From assembly GCA_024280995.1 (NCBI GenBank), contig JAMXLM010000012.1, positions 25,459 through 89,458 of the forward strand: DNA of 64,000 nt, in the 5' to 3' direction. This document shows, in pieces, positions 8,399 to 17,183 of the stretch. Source of the stretch: Candidatus Dormiibacterota bacterium. Its GTDB lineage: Bacteria; Chloroflexota; Dormibacteria; Dormibacterales; Dormibacteraceae. Below the pieces are notes generated by a model. The model saw only the letters and a list, made by a program, of their open reading frames with translations, had not been told where the DNA came from and made no database searches. The translations under genes were made by a program, and so were the position numbers. Every line of letters starts with the position of its first letter. The first letter of the stretch is position 1.

Positions 8399-9223
8399 CT
8401 AGCGGTCCAGCTCGGTGCGCACGTACTCGAGGAACTGGCCTCGCGGGCCCTCACTGTGAAACGTCTGGAAGGAGAACAGCTGCGCATCGGCCAGGAACTC
8501 GGATTTGGCCGCGTCCAGCTTTTGGCCGAGGCTCCGCTCCTGTGAAGCGAGCTTCTCGGCCTTGCGCCGCAACCGACGCGCCTGACCCTCGGCGACGGAG
8601 ACCGGCCGCGACCTCGTGAAGCTCAGCACGAGCACGCCGAGCCACACCATCATCGTCGTGAAGACCGTCAGCGCCACAGCCTCGAGCACGGCCGCCAGAG
8701 GATCGCCAGCGGTGACCCACAGGAACCAGAAGCGGAGCGCGCCGATGGAGGCGAGCCCGACGGCGATCGCCGTGATGGCGGCGGCCCGAGGCCAGCCGCT
8801 CTTGTAGTGCACGACCGCCCACATGCCGGCCGCCAGGGCGCCGATGATGACCGCGGTGATGCCCCACGTGGGACCCGGGCTCAGGCCGAACGTTTGGGCG
8901 GCTAGGTTGGCCGGAAGCGCGTCGAGCGCGACAAACAATGTCGCCAGGAAAAGGCCGACTGGAAAGCTGAGGCGGTGGTGCCGATGTTCGTCGTTCGCCC
9001 GCGCCCTTCGGCCCGCCTCGAGCTCGGCTTCGGCCGCCCTCGCGACGAGCATCTCGCGCTCCCTTGCCATCGAGGCAAGCTTCTGCGCGTCGGCCTTCAG
9101 GTCCTGGAAGTCGCGCGCGATGCGGGTCTTGGCAAGGAAGTCGCGCATCGTCGCGATGTAGCCGTCGCCGTTGGGACTCGGCTCATGCTGCGGCGGCGCT
9201 CCAATTCGTTCGATCGACTGCAT
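8399..9223 (-). CDS. Hypothetical membrane protein with coiled-coil ends
   Basis: 274 residues, family not recognised. Residues 25-85 are charged and helical (DFLAKTRIARDFQDLKADA), followed by four hydrophobic segments (PVGLFLATLFVAL, TWGITAVIIGALAAGM, AAAITAIAVGLASIG, VALTVFTTMMVWLGVLVL). A second charged helix (GQARRLRRKAEKLASQERSL) follows. It lies 9 nt downstream of the LysM lipoprotein gene in the same direction, so the two are probably co-transcribed and may act together at the envelope. Confidence 0.72.
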   Translation of the reverse strand: MQSIERIGAPPQHEPSPNGDGYIATMRDFLAKTRIARDFQDLKADAQKLASMAREREMLVARAAEAELEAGRRARANDEHRHHRLSFPVGLFLATLFVALDALPANLAAQTFGLSPGPTWGITAVIIGALAAGMWAVVHYKSGWPRAAAITAIAVGLASIGALRFWFLWVTAGDPLAAVLEAVALTVFTTMMVWLGVLVLSFTRSRPVSVAEGQARRLRRKAEKLASQERSLGQKLDAAKSEFLADAQLFSFQTFHSEGPRGQFLEYVRTELDR

Positions 9224-9232
9224 TGCTCCCTC

Positions 9233-10201
9233 CTAGTGGTTGATGACCTGCGCGAGCTGCAGCCGCGTCAGCGCCGGGTCGAGCGCCCTGACGGACGCGG
9301 CACCGGCGGTCGTGGCGGCCGAGCTCCAGGCTGCGGCGGCATTGCTGTCAGAGAGGTTGGCGATCACGAGATTCACGTTCGCGAGGCTGCGAGGCGCGAG
9401 CGTCTGCGGCACGTTCTCGCCGCCACCGAGAAGCACGAGCATGCGTCGACCGTCGAGCCCGTTCAGCGTCGTCAGGCCCGCTACGAGCGATGCCGACATG
9501 ATCTGTGTGTCGGGCGTATGCGCACCGGAGACGGGTGCGGCCGCCTTGTTCGCCAGCTGGTCGACGACGGACTGCTGCCACGGCGCCAGCTGTCGAGCCG
9601 CGTCTGCCTGCCACGCGGCGATTCGAGCGTCGTTGGTCGCCTTGTCCGACTCGACCGTGTGCCGGTATTGCGCGCGCTGATAGTCCGTCGGGTTGTCCGG
9701 CGCCGGCGGAATGCGGATCAGCTGCGGCACCGGAGGTCCTGCCGGCCCCCGGGACACCAGGAGCAGTGAGCCCTGCGTCGCTCCGTCCGGGATCGTCACG
9801 CGCTCGTCGGGATGGATCAGCTTCCAGTTCCGTCCGGACAGCGGGCCGAGCTGCGGGTTCGCGGCTTCGAGCGCTGCCAGAGACATGCCATGAGCAGAGG
9901 CGATCGAGCTGAGGTTGTCGCCCGGACGCACCACGTATGACTGTCCGTAGGAGGGCTGCAGGACCATCACGACGAGCGCCTCGCCCGGGCTCGCGCCGGT
10001 GCGGATCACGTCCTGGAGCTGAGGCAGCTCCACTGCCATCCGGCCAGGAGACGGATCGACGAGCACCACGAGCGCGAGCGGAGGCGGTGGCTTGTACGTG
10101 ACCGTGTTGGCGAGCGGGGTCGGACCGCATCCGATGATGAGAAGTGCGACCGCGGCCGCGAGGCCGAGCCGGCGCGAGCAGAAACGCACTGCGGAATCCA
10201 T
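9233..10201 (-). CDS. LysM-domain lipoprotein
   Basis: 322 residues. A lipoprotein signal (AAAVALLIIGCGPT) places the acylated Cys at about residue 25. Residues 85-145 contain a LysM module (YVVRPGDNLSSIASAHGMSLAALEAANPQLG), a peptidoglycan- or glycan-binding fold. The flanking regions (LALVVLVDPSPGRM; a C-terminal MLVLLGGGENVPQTL segment) have an alternating hydrophobic strand pattern, possibly a VWA-like Rossmann fold split by the LysM insert. That reading is tentative. It is followed by the membrane-protein gene and preceded by about 100 nt without a gene. Confidence 0.8.
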   Translation of the reverse strand: MDSAVRFCSRRLGLAAAVALLIIGCGPTPLANTVTYKPPPPLALVVLVDPSPGRMAVELPQLQDVIRTGASPGEALVVMVLQPSYGQSYVVRPGDNLSSIASAHGMSLAALEAANPQLGPLSGRNWKLIHPDERVTIPDGATQGSLLLVSRGPAGPPVPQLIRIPPAPDNPTDYQRAQYRHTVESDKATNDARIAAWQADAARQLAPWQQSVVDQLANKAAAPVSGAHTPDTQIMSASLVAGLTTLNGLDGRRMLVLLGGGENVPQTLAPRSLANVNLVIANLSDSNAAAAWSSAATTAGAASVRALDPALTRLQLAQVINH

Positions 10202-10299
10202 GCCTTCGTGGCTTTGCGGCTCTTAACCCCCGGACCGCTCTACCGAAGCATCAACGCGCCGTCGAAACCGCCTACGCGATGCTGAGAATTTCCTTGGCT

Positions 10300-11889
10300 T
10301 TACTGCGTGACGTCGATCCAGACCAGGCCTGGCGGCAAAGTCAGCGCCTGCCCGTTGCTCAAGGTGAAGACCAACGGCTGATGCGAGTCGACCGACTTCC
10401 ACGTCCCGGTGTAGGCGAGGCCTTTGTAGTACACGTTGATCGCGCCGTTCGAGTCGAGGTCGAAGTCGTGGATGTGCGCGCCGTGCCCATCGCCGACGTT
10501 GAGCAGCTGCTCTTGAGTGTGGAGAACGATGAGCATCTCGATCCGCAGCGGTGCCTTCAGGCTCACGTCGCTGTAGGTGTGACCGGCCTCGGTTTTCAGA
10601 TACGTGCCGGTCGCCGCGTCGTAGGCGTACGTCGAGTAGTGCTCGGTGACGCTGACCGAGGTGGCGGGGGACCCACCGCTCAGGTCAGGCCGCGTCTTCG
10701 TGATCGTGAACGAGCCGATCCCGAACAGGTTCTCAGCTGCGGCGACGCGGTCGCCGTTGATCATCAGGTTGTCAGGCGCCACCCGCGCGCCGGTGCGGAA
10801 CTGGTAGCCGACCGTGTCGAAGAACTGCGGCGTCGGATCTGACGCCTCTCGCGCACGCGTCGCCGCCGACTCACCGGACTGGAAGAGCAGACCGCGATAG
10901 TGGCGACCCAGCTTCAGCGAGATGAAGCGCGCCGAGCGCATCGGGCCGATCAGGTCTGGTGCGTACTGGTAGACGGCGGTCAGGCGGGTGATGCCGCCCT
11001 CGGCCAGGTACTCGAATACGATGCTCGCCGCCTGCAGCCCGTTCTGATCGACCGCGAACTCGTCGTTCGGGATCTGGATCAGAGCCGGATAGCGCAGCCC
11101 GACGACGTGCTCGCGGTCGTGCCAGTAGATGCCGGTTTTCACACTGAAGTTCGACGCCACCGCGTGCCCGGTCTGGTCGCGACCTCCGGGCGCGATCTGG
11201 ACAGTGAGCGGACCCGATGGAAGGCCGGCGGTCGAGAAGGTCGCGCTGCGGCCGTCGCCCGCCCAGGTCAGGGCTGCCGGTTGCCCGCCGACGGTCGCCT
11301 TGATCGTCGACGGCTGCATCGCGTCGTTGAACACGACCCTCAACGTCGACGACGGGTCGATCTCCATGCCGTCTTTCAACTGCGAGCCGTCCGGTGCGGT
11401 CAGGCCGATGACGCGCGGGACGATGATCGTCGTGAAGCTCCAGTGACCACCGCCGATCCGGTGATGGCTCGTGTCGACGACCGCCTGAAGCGCGACCGTG
11501 TACGTGGTCAGCTCGGCGAGCGGTTTGCTCGGCGTCCACGCGTACTCCGTTTGGCCGGTCACCGAGTACAGCTCGCCGTCGGTCGCGGGCGAGACGGAGA
11601 ACGCGGCCTTGACCGCGTCAGGCGACACGGACCGCGAGAACGTGAGCACGAAGCTGCCGTCCGTCGGCACGTCCTTCTGGCCGGTCTTGATGTTGGTAGT
11701 GACCGTCGTCGGCAGCGTGCTCTGGTACCAGAGAAACGCGCCCGCGCCGATGAGCAAGACGAGAACCACCATCCCTACGGCCGCCCAGACGTGGCGATCG
11801 ATTCCTCGGCGGCGACGCGCTGGACGCCTTTGAGGAATAGGCCCTAGTGATGTGGGCTCGAGCGAAGGCGGCGACGTGGAGATCGACAA
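10300..11889 (-). CDS. DUF3048 protein with Ig-like (Big_5) repeats
   Basis: 529 residues from a TTG start. An N-terminal membrane anchor (residues 34-55, AAVGMVVLVLLIGAGAFLW) precedes two Ig-like modules with the SbsA/Big_5 signature (GSFVLTFSRSVSPDAV; LRVVFNDAMQPSTI). The C-terminal 270 residues match DUF3048 (YerB-like), including GLRYPALIQIPND, GGITRLTAVYQY and IGPMRSARFISL. Members are exported proteins of Gram-positive and related bacteria with no established activity. The gene starts 13 nt after the DUF971 stop, which suggests a shared transcript with mrp and DUF971. Confidence 0.87.
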   Translation of the reverse strand: MSISTSPPSLEPTSLGPIPQRRPARRRRGIDRHVWAAVGMVVLVLLIGAGAFLWYQSTLPTTVTTNIKTGQKDVPTDGSFVLTFSRSVSPDAVKAAFSVSPATDGELYSVTGQTEYAWTPSKPLAELTTYTVALQAVVDTSHHRIGGGHWSFTTIIVPRVIGLTAPDGSQLKDGMEIDPSSTLRVVFNDAMQPSTIKATVGGQPAALTWAGDGRSATFSTAGLPSGPLTVQIAPGGRDQTGHAVASNFSVKTGIYWHDREHVVGLRYPALIQIPNDEFAVDQNGLQAASIVFEYLAEGGITRLTAVYQYAPDLIGPMRSARFISLKLGRHYRGLLFQSGESAATRAREASDPTPQFFDTVGYQFRTGARVAPDNLMINGDRVAAAENLFGIGSFTITKTRPDLSGGSPATSVSVTEHYSTYAYDAATGTYLKTEAGHTYSDVSLKAPLRIEMLIVLHTQEQLLNVGDGHGAHIHDFDLDSNGAINVYYKGLAYTGTWKSVDSHQPLVFTLSNGQALTLPPGLVWIDVTQ

Positions 11890-11902
11890 CGGGCCGCGCG
11901 AA

Positions 11903-12160
11903 TTATTGCATCAAGCGCCGCAGCATTGAAAAGCTGTACAGGCCGGTGGCGTGGCCGCTTTCGAACGCAATCTGCAGCGCGTACTGACCGATGAGCGTCA
12001 CGTCTTTGACGCGCAGCTCTTCATCGCTCAGCGTTTTGACGCGCGACAGACGACCCGGTGAACCACCCTCGCCGCGACATTCTGCGCACGGGCACGCCCA
12101 CCGCAGCTGCTTGCCGGTGTACGCCGTGCGCGTGCCGTCCTCCCACGTGATCTCCATCAC
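11903..12160 (-). CDS. DUF971 small Fe-S-associated protein
   Basis: 85 residues with the DUF971 core: ITWEDGT, then YTGKQLRWACPCAEC, and a GQYALQIAFESGHATGLYSF end. Small proteins of this family often sit beside Mrp and are thought to work in Fe-S handling. The start is GTG at 12160 or ATG at 12157, without a clear ribosome-binding site. The frame upstream stays open to the Mrp stop codon, and that in-between stretch (DPFPTNVDVDRERQV) resembles the normal N-terminus of the family. The gene may therefore be a continuation of mrp interrupted by one TGA. Confidence 0.85.
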   Translation of the reverse strand: MMEITWEDGTRTAYTGKQLRWACPCAECRGEGGSPGRLSRVKTLSDEELRVKDVTLIGQYALQIAFESGHATGLYSFSMLRRLMQ

Positions 12161-12226
12161 CTGGCGCTCGCGGTCGACGTCGACGTTGGTGGGAAACGGG
12201 TCGGGGTCTTGCGTGTCGCCGACCTC

Positions 12227-13306
12227 TCAGTGGACGTTGATGACCGGGAGCTGGCGGTACGACTGGATCGACGTGCGCGCGGCGACCTGTGACGCGATCT
12301 CGACAAAGGCTTTCGCGCCCGCCGACTCCGGACGGGAGATCACGACCGGTGTTCCGGAGTCAGCGTCTTCGCGGATCGTCTCCTCGAGTGGGATCGCGCC
12401 GAGGAAGGGAACACCGAATCTCTTCGCCGCCGACTCGGCGCCACCGTGGCTGAAGATCTCATGGCGGTGGCCGCAGCTCGGGCACACGTACCAGCTCATG
12501 TTCTCGATGAGCCCGAGCGGAGTGACGTTGAGGCGGCGGAACATCTGGAGCGCCTTCATCGCGATATCGGTGGCGACGTCCTGAGGCGTGCACACGATGG
12601 CGACGCCGGTCAGTGGCACGGCCTGCGCCAACGTCAGCGACGCGTCGCCGGTGCCCGGGGGAAGATCGATCACGAGGTAGTCGAGGCGGCCCCAGTCGAC
12701 CTGGATCATCATCGCCTCGATCGCCTTGCCGACCATCGGCCCGCGGTAGATGGTCGGCTCGCTGCCAGGGTTGAGGTGGCCGAACGACATGAGCTTCATG
12801 CCGTGGGCCTCGATGGGCAGCAGGTGGCCGTTCGACTGCTGCGGGGTCGTGAGCGAGCCGGTCATCACCGGCACGGACGGGCCGTAGATGTCAGCGTCCA
12901 GAAGTCCGACCGAGGCTCCGCTCAGGCGCAGCGCAGCCGCGAGGTTGACCGCGACCGTCGACTTGCCGACGCCGCCCTTGCCGGAGGCGACGGCGATCGT
13001 CTGCTTCACCCTGGGCAGGATCTCGGAAGGCTTCGGCCGCATGAACGCGGGGCGGACGTTGGCCGACATCCGGACGTCGACGCCTGTGACGCCTGCCAGC
13101 TGCCCGACCGCGTCTTCGGCTTGCGACTTGAAGCGGTCGCGGACCGGGCACGCCGGAGTGGTGAGCTCAAAGGTGAAGCTGACCCTGCCTTCGGAGCTGA
13201 CGTCCAGCTCCTTGATCATGCCCAGGCTGACGACGTCCCGGCCGAGGTCTGGGTCTCTGATCGTCGCCAGTGCCTCGAGCACCTGATGCGTGGTTGGCGC
13301 GTCCAT
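12227..13306 (-). CDS. mrp: Mrp/ApbC iron-sulfur cluster carrier ATPase
   Basis: 359 residues from the ATG at 13306. It has an N-terminal MIP18/DUF59 domain (TIRDPDLGRDVVSLGMI), then the deviant Walker A motif ASGKGGVGKST, LDADIYGPSVP, LDYLVIDLPPGTGD, and the CPSCGH C-x2-C pair that binds the bridging cluster. This is the full layout of Mrp/NBP35-type ATPases, which carry 4Fe-4S clusters to apo-proteins in the cytosol. It is divergent from the nicotinate phosphoribosyltransferase gene with 42 bp between starts, and it is followed in frame by DUF971. Confidence 0.95.
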   Translation of the reverse strand: MDAPTTHQVLEALATIRDPDLGRDVVSLGMIKELDVSSEGRVSFTFELTTPACPVRDRFKSQAEDAVGQLAGVTGVDVRMSANVRPAFMRPKPSEILPRVKQTIAVASGKGGVGKSTVAVNLAAALRLSGASVGLLDADIYGPSVPVMTGSLTTPQQSNGHLLPIEAHGMKLMSFGHLNPGSEPTIYRGPMVGKAIEAMMIQVDWGRLDYLVIDLPPGTGDASLTLAQAVPLTGVAIVCTPQDVATDIAMKALQMFRRLNVTPLGLIENMSWYVCPSCGHRHEIFSHGGAESAAKRFGVPFLGAIPLEETIREDADSGTPVVISRPESAGAKAFVEIASQVAARTSIQSYRQLPVINVH

Positions 13307-13348
13307 CCGGCTCCGGATGTTACCGAGGCTGCTAAGTTCAATGCCGCG

Positions 13349-14359
13349 ATGAAGCAGGCGACGGCGACCAGCGCTTCGGCGGAGCTGATCGAGTACTACG
13401 GCGGCCCTGCCTCCGACGTCTACTTCCAGCGCGCGCGGAAGACCCTCGCTCACGCGCACGTCGACGCCGTCGTCGCCATGGACTTCTTCTCCAGCAAGGC
13501 CGGGACCCTCTGCGGCGTGGCGGAGGCGGTGCGCTTGCTGGGCGGAATCCTTCAAGACGGCGACGAGGCGTACGCGGTGCCCGAGGGCGCACCGATGGGC
13601 GTCAAGGAGACCGTGCTGCGCGTGCGCGCGCCCTACTCGCGGTTCGGCGTGTACGAGACGGCTCTGCTGGGCATGCTCTCGAGCTGCTCGGGCTGGGCGA
13701 CCGCGGCGCACGAGATCGTCCAGGCCGCGAACGGCAAGCGTGTGATCAGCTTCGGCGCGCGCCATGTGCATCCGCTCGTGGCGCCGACGATGGAGTACTC
13801 GGCGGTCGTCGGTGGATGCGCAGGCTGCGCCACGCCGCTCGGCGCCCAGCTCGCCGGCCTGCAGGGGGCATCCGGCACGATGCCGCACGCGATGATCCTG
13901 TTGTTCGGCGACACGGTGAAAGCCGCGGTCGCCTTCGACGAGGCGATGGGCGAGGACGTGCTGCGGATCGTGCTCGTGGACACATTCAAAGACGAGGCCG
14001 AGGAGGCTCTGCGTGTCGCCGAGGCGCTCGGCAAGCGCCTACGCGGGGTGCGCCTCGACACCCCAGGCGAGCGCGGCGGCGTGACCATCGACCTGGTGAA
14101 GGAGGTCCGAGCCCGGCTCGACCTGGCCGGCTTCGATCATGTCGGGATCTTCGTGTCCGGCGGCCTCGACGCGGCGCGGATCAGGGAGTTCGAGGCGGCG
14201 AAGGCGCCCATCCATTCGTACGGTGTCGGCATGGCGATCAGCTCTGCTCCGCCGATCTCGTTCACGGCCGACATCAAGGAGATCGACGGCAAGCCGAAGA
14301 CCAAGCGCGGGCGCATTCCTGGCGCAGCGCCCAGCGAAAGGCTCGTCAGGGTCATCTGA
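13349..14359 (+). CDS. Nicotinate phosphoribosyltransferase family protein
   Basis: 336 residues, making nicotinate mononucleotide from nicotinate and PRPP (NAD salvage). It has the type II phosphoribosyltransferase fold: an N-terminal YGGPASDVYFQRARKTL segment, FGARHVHP in the middle, and a C-terminal barrel with GGVTIDLV, FDHVGIFVSGGLD and YGVGMAI. The length suits the short pncB2-like branch. The in-frame ATG at 13349 was chosen; the ATG at 13341 is out of frame. The stop codon overlaps the start region of the uracil-DNA glycosylase gene. Confidence 0.88.
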   Translation: MKQATATSASAELIEYYGGPASDVYFQRARKTLAHAHVDAVVAMDFFSSKAGTLCGVAEAVRLLGGILQDGDEAYAVPEGAPMGVKETVLRVRAPYSRFGVYETALLGMLSSCSGWATAAHEIVQAANGKRVISFGARHVHPLVAPTMEYSAVVGGCAGCATPLGAQLAGLQGASGTMPHAMILLFGDTVKAAVAFDEAMGEDVLRIVLVDTFKDEAEEALRVAEALGKRLRGVRLDTPGERGGVTIDLVKEVRARLDLAGFDHVGIFVSGGLDAARIREFEAAKAPIHSYGVGMAISSAPPISFTADIKEIDGKPKTKRGRIPGAAPSERLVRVI

Positions 14360-14958
14360 AGAGGAAGGCGCTCGGCGAGCTCCAGGCCGCGTGCCGCGCG
14401 TGCCGGGTCTGCGAGGAGCAGGGGATCATCGCCGAGGCACGACCGACGTTCGAAGGCGCGTGGGGAGCGCCGTTCTTCATCGTCGGCCAGGCTCCGGGTC
14501 CCGCCGAGCGCGAGTCGCGCCGGCCGTTCTCCGGGCGGGCAGGCAAGGAGCTCGACCGCTGGATGTTGCGGGCGGGCTTTCGCGACCCGATGGAGTTCCG
14601 CCGCATGACCTATATCGCGGCTCTGATGCGCTGCTTTCCGGGCCGCAACAAGTCGAACACCGGCGATCTGCCGCCATCGCCGAGGGGCATCTCCAACTGC
14701 GCGCACTGGCTCGACTCGGAGCTGCGTCTGCTGAAACCGAAGGCCCTGATCCTTGTCGGCCAGATGGCGATCTCTCGCTTCCTCGGCCCGGCGCCCCTCG
14801 AGGAGAGAGTGGGGAGGAGCTTCGGCGGCCGGCCGGTGATGATCCCGCTGCCGCATCCCTCGGGCCAGAGCCGCTGGCTGAACGACGCCGCAAACCGAGA
14901 ACGGCTTGCGACCGCGCTCGCCCTGATCGGCGAGCAGCGCGCAAAATTTGCGCGGTGA
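14356..14958 (+). CDS. Uracil-DNA glycosylase, family 4-like, apparent CTG start
   Basis: 200 residues if the CTG at 14356 is used. Motif A is VGQAPGPAERESRRPFSGRAG, and the C-terminal PLPHPSG motif is present. Cysteines at the N-terminus (CRACRVC), in ALMRCFPGRN and in ISNCAHWL fit the 4Fe-4S ligands of family 4 enzymes, which remove uracil from DNA in base-excision repair. No ATG, GTG or TTG lies in frame near the expected N-terminus; the only plausible codon is CTG, which overlaps the preceding TGA. Translation is probably coupled to the upstream gene. The stop overlaps the next GTG start. Confidence 0.85.
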   Translation: MKRKALGELQAACRACRVCEEQGIIAEARPTFEGAWGAPFFIVGQAPGPAERESRRPFSGRAGKELDRWMLRAGFRDPMEFRRMTYIAALMRCFPGRNKSNTGDLPPSPRGISNCAHWLDSELRLLKPKALILVGQMAISRFLGPAPLEERVGRSFGGRPVMIPLPHPSGQSRWLNDAANRERLATALALIGEQRAKFAR

Positions 14959-15269
14959 GGTATGTCCTTATCTATTACGGCGGGACGATGCCCGACTCGC
15001 CGGCGCAACAGGCGCGGGTGATGAAGCAGTGGACGACGTGGTTCAACAAGCTGGGGCACGCGATCATCGATCCAGGCAATCCGTTCTCGGGCAAGGTGAG
15101 CAAGGTTCGCGCGGACGGTGCCGCCAAAGGCCCGGTCGGCCAGCGCGCGTCGGGCTACAGCATCATCGAGGCGCCGTCTCTCGACGCAGCGACGAAGCTT
15201 GCGAAAAGCTGTCCGGTGATCAAGAGCGGCGCCCAGGTCGCGGTCTACGAAACGTTCAACGTGATGTAG
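14955..15269 (+). CDS. YCII-like (DGPF-type) small protein
   Basis: 104 residues starting at a GTG that overlaps the uracil-DNA glycosylase stop (GTGA). The N-terminus (RYVLIYYGGTMP) and a C-terminal GYSIIEAPSLDAATKLAKSCPV segment resemble YCII/DGPF proteins, small ferredoxin-like dimers of uncertain function. Given its place between a DNA glycosylase and RsmE, it is probably just part of a mixed operon. Confidence 0.7.
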   Translation: MRYVLIYYGGTMPDSPAQQARVMKQWTTWFNKLGHAIIDPGNPFSGKVSKVRADGAAKGPVGQRASGYSIIEAPSLDAATKLAKSCPVIKSGAQVAVYETFNVM

Positions 15270-15276
15270 TCGATCC

Positions 15277-15939
15277 TTGCCAGCTTTCTATGGCCGCCGG
15301 GAAGGCGACCGCGTCGTCATCGAGGGCGCCGACGCCCGCCACCTTGCGCGCTCGCTGCGCGCGCGTCCGGGCGAGACGATCCAGGTCGTCGACCCCGAAG
15401 GCTGGATGCTGAGCGTCCGCCTGGCCTCGGTCAGCGACGCGAGGATCGAAGGCACGGTCGCTTCAGAGCGCGAGCATGCGCCCGAGCCGGCGCGTCACAT
15501 CGTCGTCGCGATCGCACACCTCCCGTCCAACGCCCTCGAGCTGGTGCTGTCGCGCTGCACGGAGGTCGGCGCGTCGGCGTTTCACATCGTCCAGGCTCAC
15601 CGCAGCGTCGCCCGCGGCGCGCGCCAGGAGCGCTGGCAGACGATCATCCGGGAGGCCGCGATGCTCGCCGGCCGGATCCGCGTCCCGATAGTCGCGGGGC
15701 CTTCGCCTCTCGCCGAGGTGATCGCCGAGCGGCCCAACCCGGTGATGCTCGTGCGCGGCGCTCCGCAGCCGCTGGCGACGATGCAGCTGGCCCGCGAGGT
15801 GACGCTGTTCATCGGCCCGGAGGGCGGATGGACCGACGCCGAGCTGACGCTGGTGAAGGACCACGCGGGGTTGGGGCCGCGCAACCTGCGCGCGGATACA
15901 GCGGCGATCGTCGCCACGGCGCTCGCGGTCAGGACCTAG
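15277..15939 (+). CDS. rsmE: 16S rRNA (uracil-1498-N3)-methyltransferase RsmE
   Basis: 220 residues from TTG at 15277. An N-terminal PUA-like domain (FYGRREGDRVVIEGADARHL) is followed by the SPOUT methyltransferase fold with SRCTEVGASAFHIVQ, the SAM-binding FIGPEGGWTDAEL and LRADTAAIVATALAV at the knot. It methylates U1498 in the small-subunit decoding region using SAM. The gene is convergent with arcA, with no bases between the two stop codons. Confidence 0.93.
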   Translation: MPAFYGRREGDRVVIEGADARHLARSLRARPGETIQVVDPEGWMLSVRLASVSDARIEGTVASEREHAPEPARHIVVAIAHLPSNALELVLSRCTEVGASAFHIVQAHRSVARGARQERWQTIIREAAMLAGRIRVPIVAGPSPLAEVIAERPNPVMLVRGAPQPLATMQLAREVTLFIGPEGGWTDAELTLVKDHAGLGPRNLRADTAAIVATALAVRT

Positions 15940-17172
15940 CTACACGGGGTCCCGAATGATCGGGCAGGTCATGCAGTGGCCTGCGCCACGGCCACGGCCG
16001 AGCTCCGCGCTGCGAATCTCGATTACCTCGACACCGGCTTTGCGAAGGTCACCGTTCAGCTGCGTGTTCCGGTCGTAGGCCATGACGACCCCCGGCTCCA
16101 ACGCGACCAGGTTGTTCCCGCTATCCCACTGCTGCCGCTCCGGGTCGTAGAAAGTGCCGGCTGACTCGACGACTCGCAGGTTTCTAATACCCAGGGCATC
16201 GGCGACCACATCGACGAACGGACGCGTCTCTTCGATCACTTCAACGCCGGGTGCTCGATCGGACGGCACCAGGGTGAACGGGTGAATCCCATCGACGATC
16301 GGTGGGTACGACGTGGCGACCTCGCGGTCGGCGAACGTGAATACGGTGTCGAGGTGCATCGCCGCGCGCAGCTTCGGCATGCCGGCCACGATCACTTTCT
16401 CCGCGGCGCCGTTCTCGAAGAGTGCCTTTGCCACCTGGCTGATCGCCTGGCGCGAGGATCTCTCGCTGTCGCCGATCAGCACGACGCCGTTGCCCGGGAC
16501 GAGGACATCCCCTCCCTCGAGCGTCGCCTGGCCCCACTCGAGCTCCGGATCTCCCCACCAGACCGTCGAGCCCTTGTAGCTGGGGTGGAACTCGTATATC
16601 GCCTTCTGCAGAAGCGTCTCGTCGTGCCGCGCCGGCCAGTACATCGGGTTCATCGTCAGCCCTTGGTACATCCAGCACGTGGTGTCGCGGGTGAAGATGG
16701 TGTTCGGGAGCGGCGGCATCAGGTACTCGTTGACTCCGTGCGACTCGCGGGTCAGGGCGAAGTAGCCCGGCCGCAGGTCCTTTGGCAGATCGCGAGTCGA
16801 CAGCCCTCCGATGAGGAACCGGGTCAGTTCCTTGCTGCCGAGGTCGGCGAGGAAGGACCGAACCTCCTCCACCAGCCCCAACCCGACTTCGTTCGCGGTG
16901 ACCTTGCGGTCGAGAAGCCACGATCTGGCATCGGGAATGTCCATGGTCTCGGCAAGCAGCTCGTGCAGCTCGACGACCTCGGTACCGCGCTCGCTCATCT
17001 TCCGCACGAAGTCGGCGTGATCCTTGATCCCTTGCTCGACCCACATGATGTCGTCGAAGAGAAAGTCGTTTCTGCTGCTGGGAGTAAGCCTTTCGTGTGC
17101 CAGCCCTGGTGCGCATACGAGCACCTTGCGCAGCTTCCCGACCTCCGAGTACACGCCGTAGTCGTTGGGCAT
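15940..17172 (-). CDS. arcA: Arginine deiminase
   Basis: 410 residues. It converts arginine to citrulline and ammonia. Seen: the N-terminal [17 protein letters not shown]; the active-site segments [21 protein letters not shown] and [11 protein letters not shown]; and the C-terminal nucleophile motif GHCMTCPI. It is the second gene of an operon with an arginine/ornithine-type antiporter 11 nt upstream. No arcB or arcC lies nearby, so the pair may serve acid resistance (ammonia production) rather than ATP generation, unless those genes are elsewhere. Confidence 0.95.
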   Translation of the reverse strand: MPNDYGVYSEVGKLRKVLVCAPGLAHERLTPSSRNDFLFDDIMWVEQGIKDHADFVRKMSERGTEVVELHELLAETMDIPDARSWLLDRKVTANEVGLGLVEEVRSFLADLGSKELTRFLIGGLSTRDLPKDLRPGYFALTRESHGVNEYLMPPLPNTIFTRDTTCWMYQGLTMNPMYWPARHDETLLQKAIYEFHPSYKGSTVWWGDPELEWGQATLEGGDVLVPGNGVVLIGDSERSSRQAISQVAKALFENGAAEKVIVAGMPKLRAAMHLDTVFTFADREVATSYPPIVDGIHPFTLVPSDRAPGVEVIEETRPFVDVVADALGIRNLRVVESAGTFYDPERQQWDSGNNLVALEPGVVMAYDRNTQLNGDLRKAGVEVIEIRSAELGRGRGAGHCMTCPIIRDPV

Positions 17173-17183
17173 GGTCTTGCTCC

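Noticed and set aside
10202..10299. About 100 nt between the LysM and DUF3048 genes examined for promoter or RNA
   Set aside because: No convincing promoter pair, hairpin or start codon context was found.
12446..13340. Long plus-strand open frame in front of the nicotinate phosphoribosyltransferase
   Set aside because: It is the complement of mrp, which has all catalytic motifs; the true start is at 13349.
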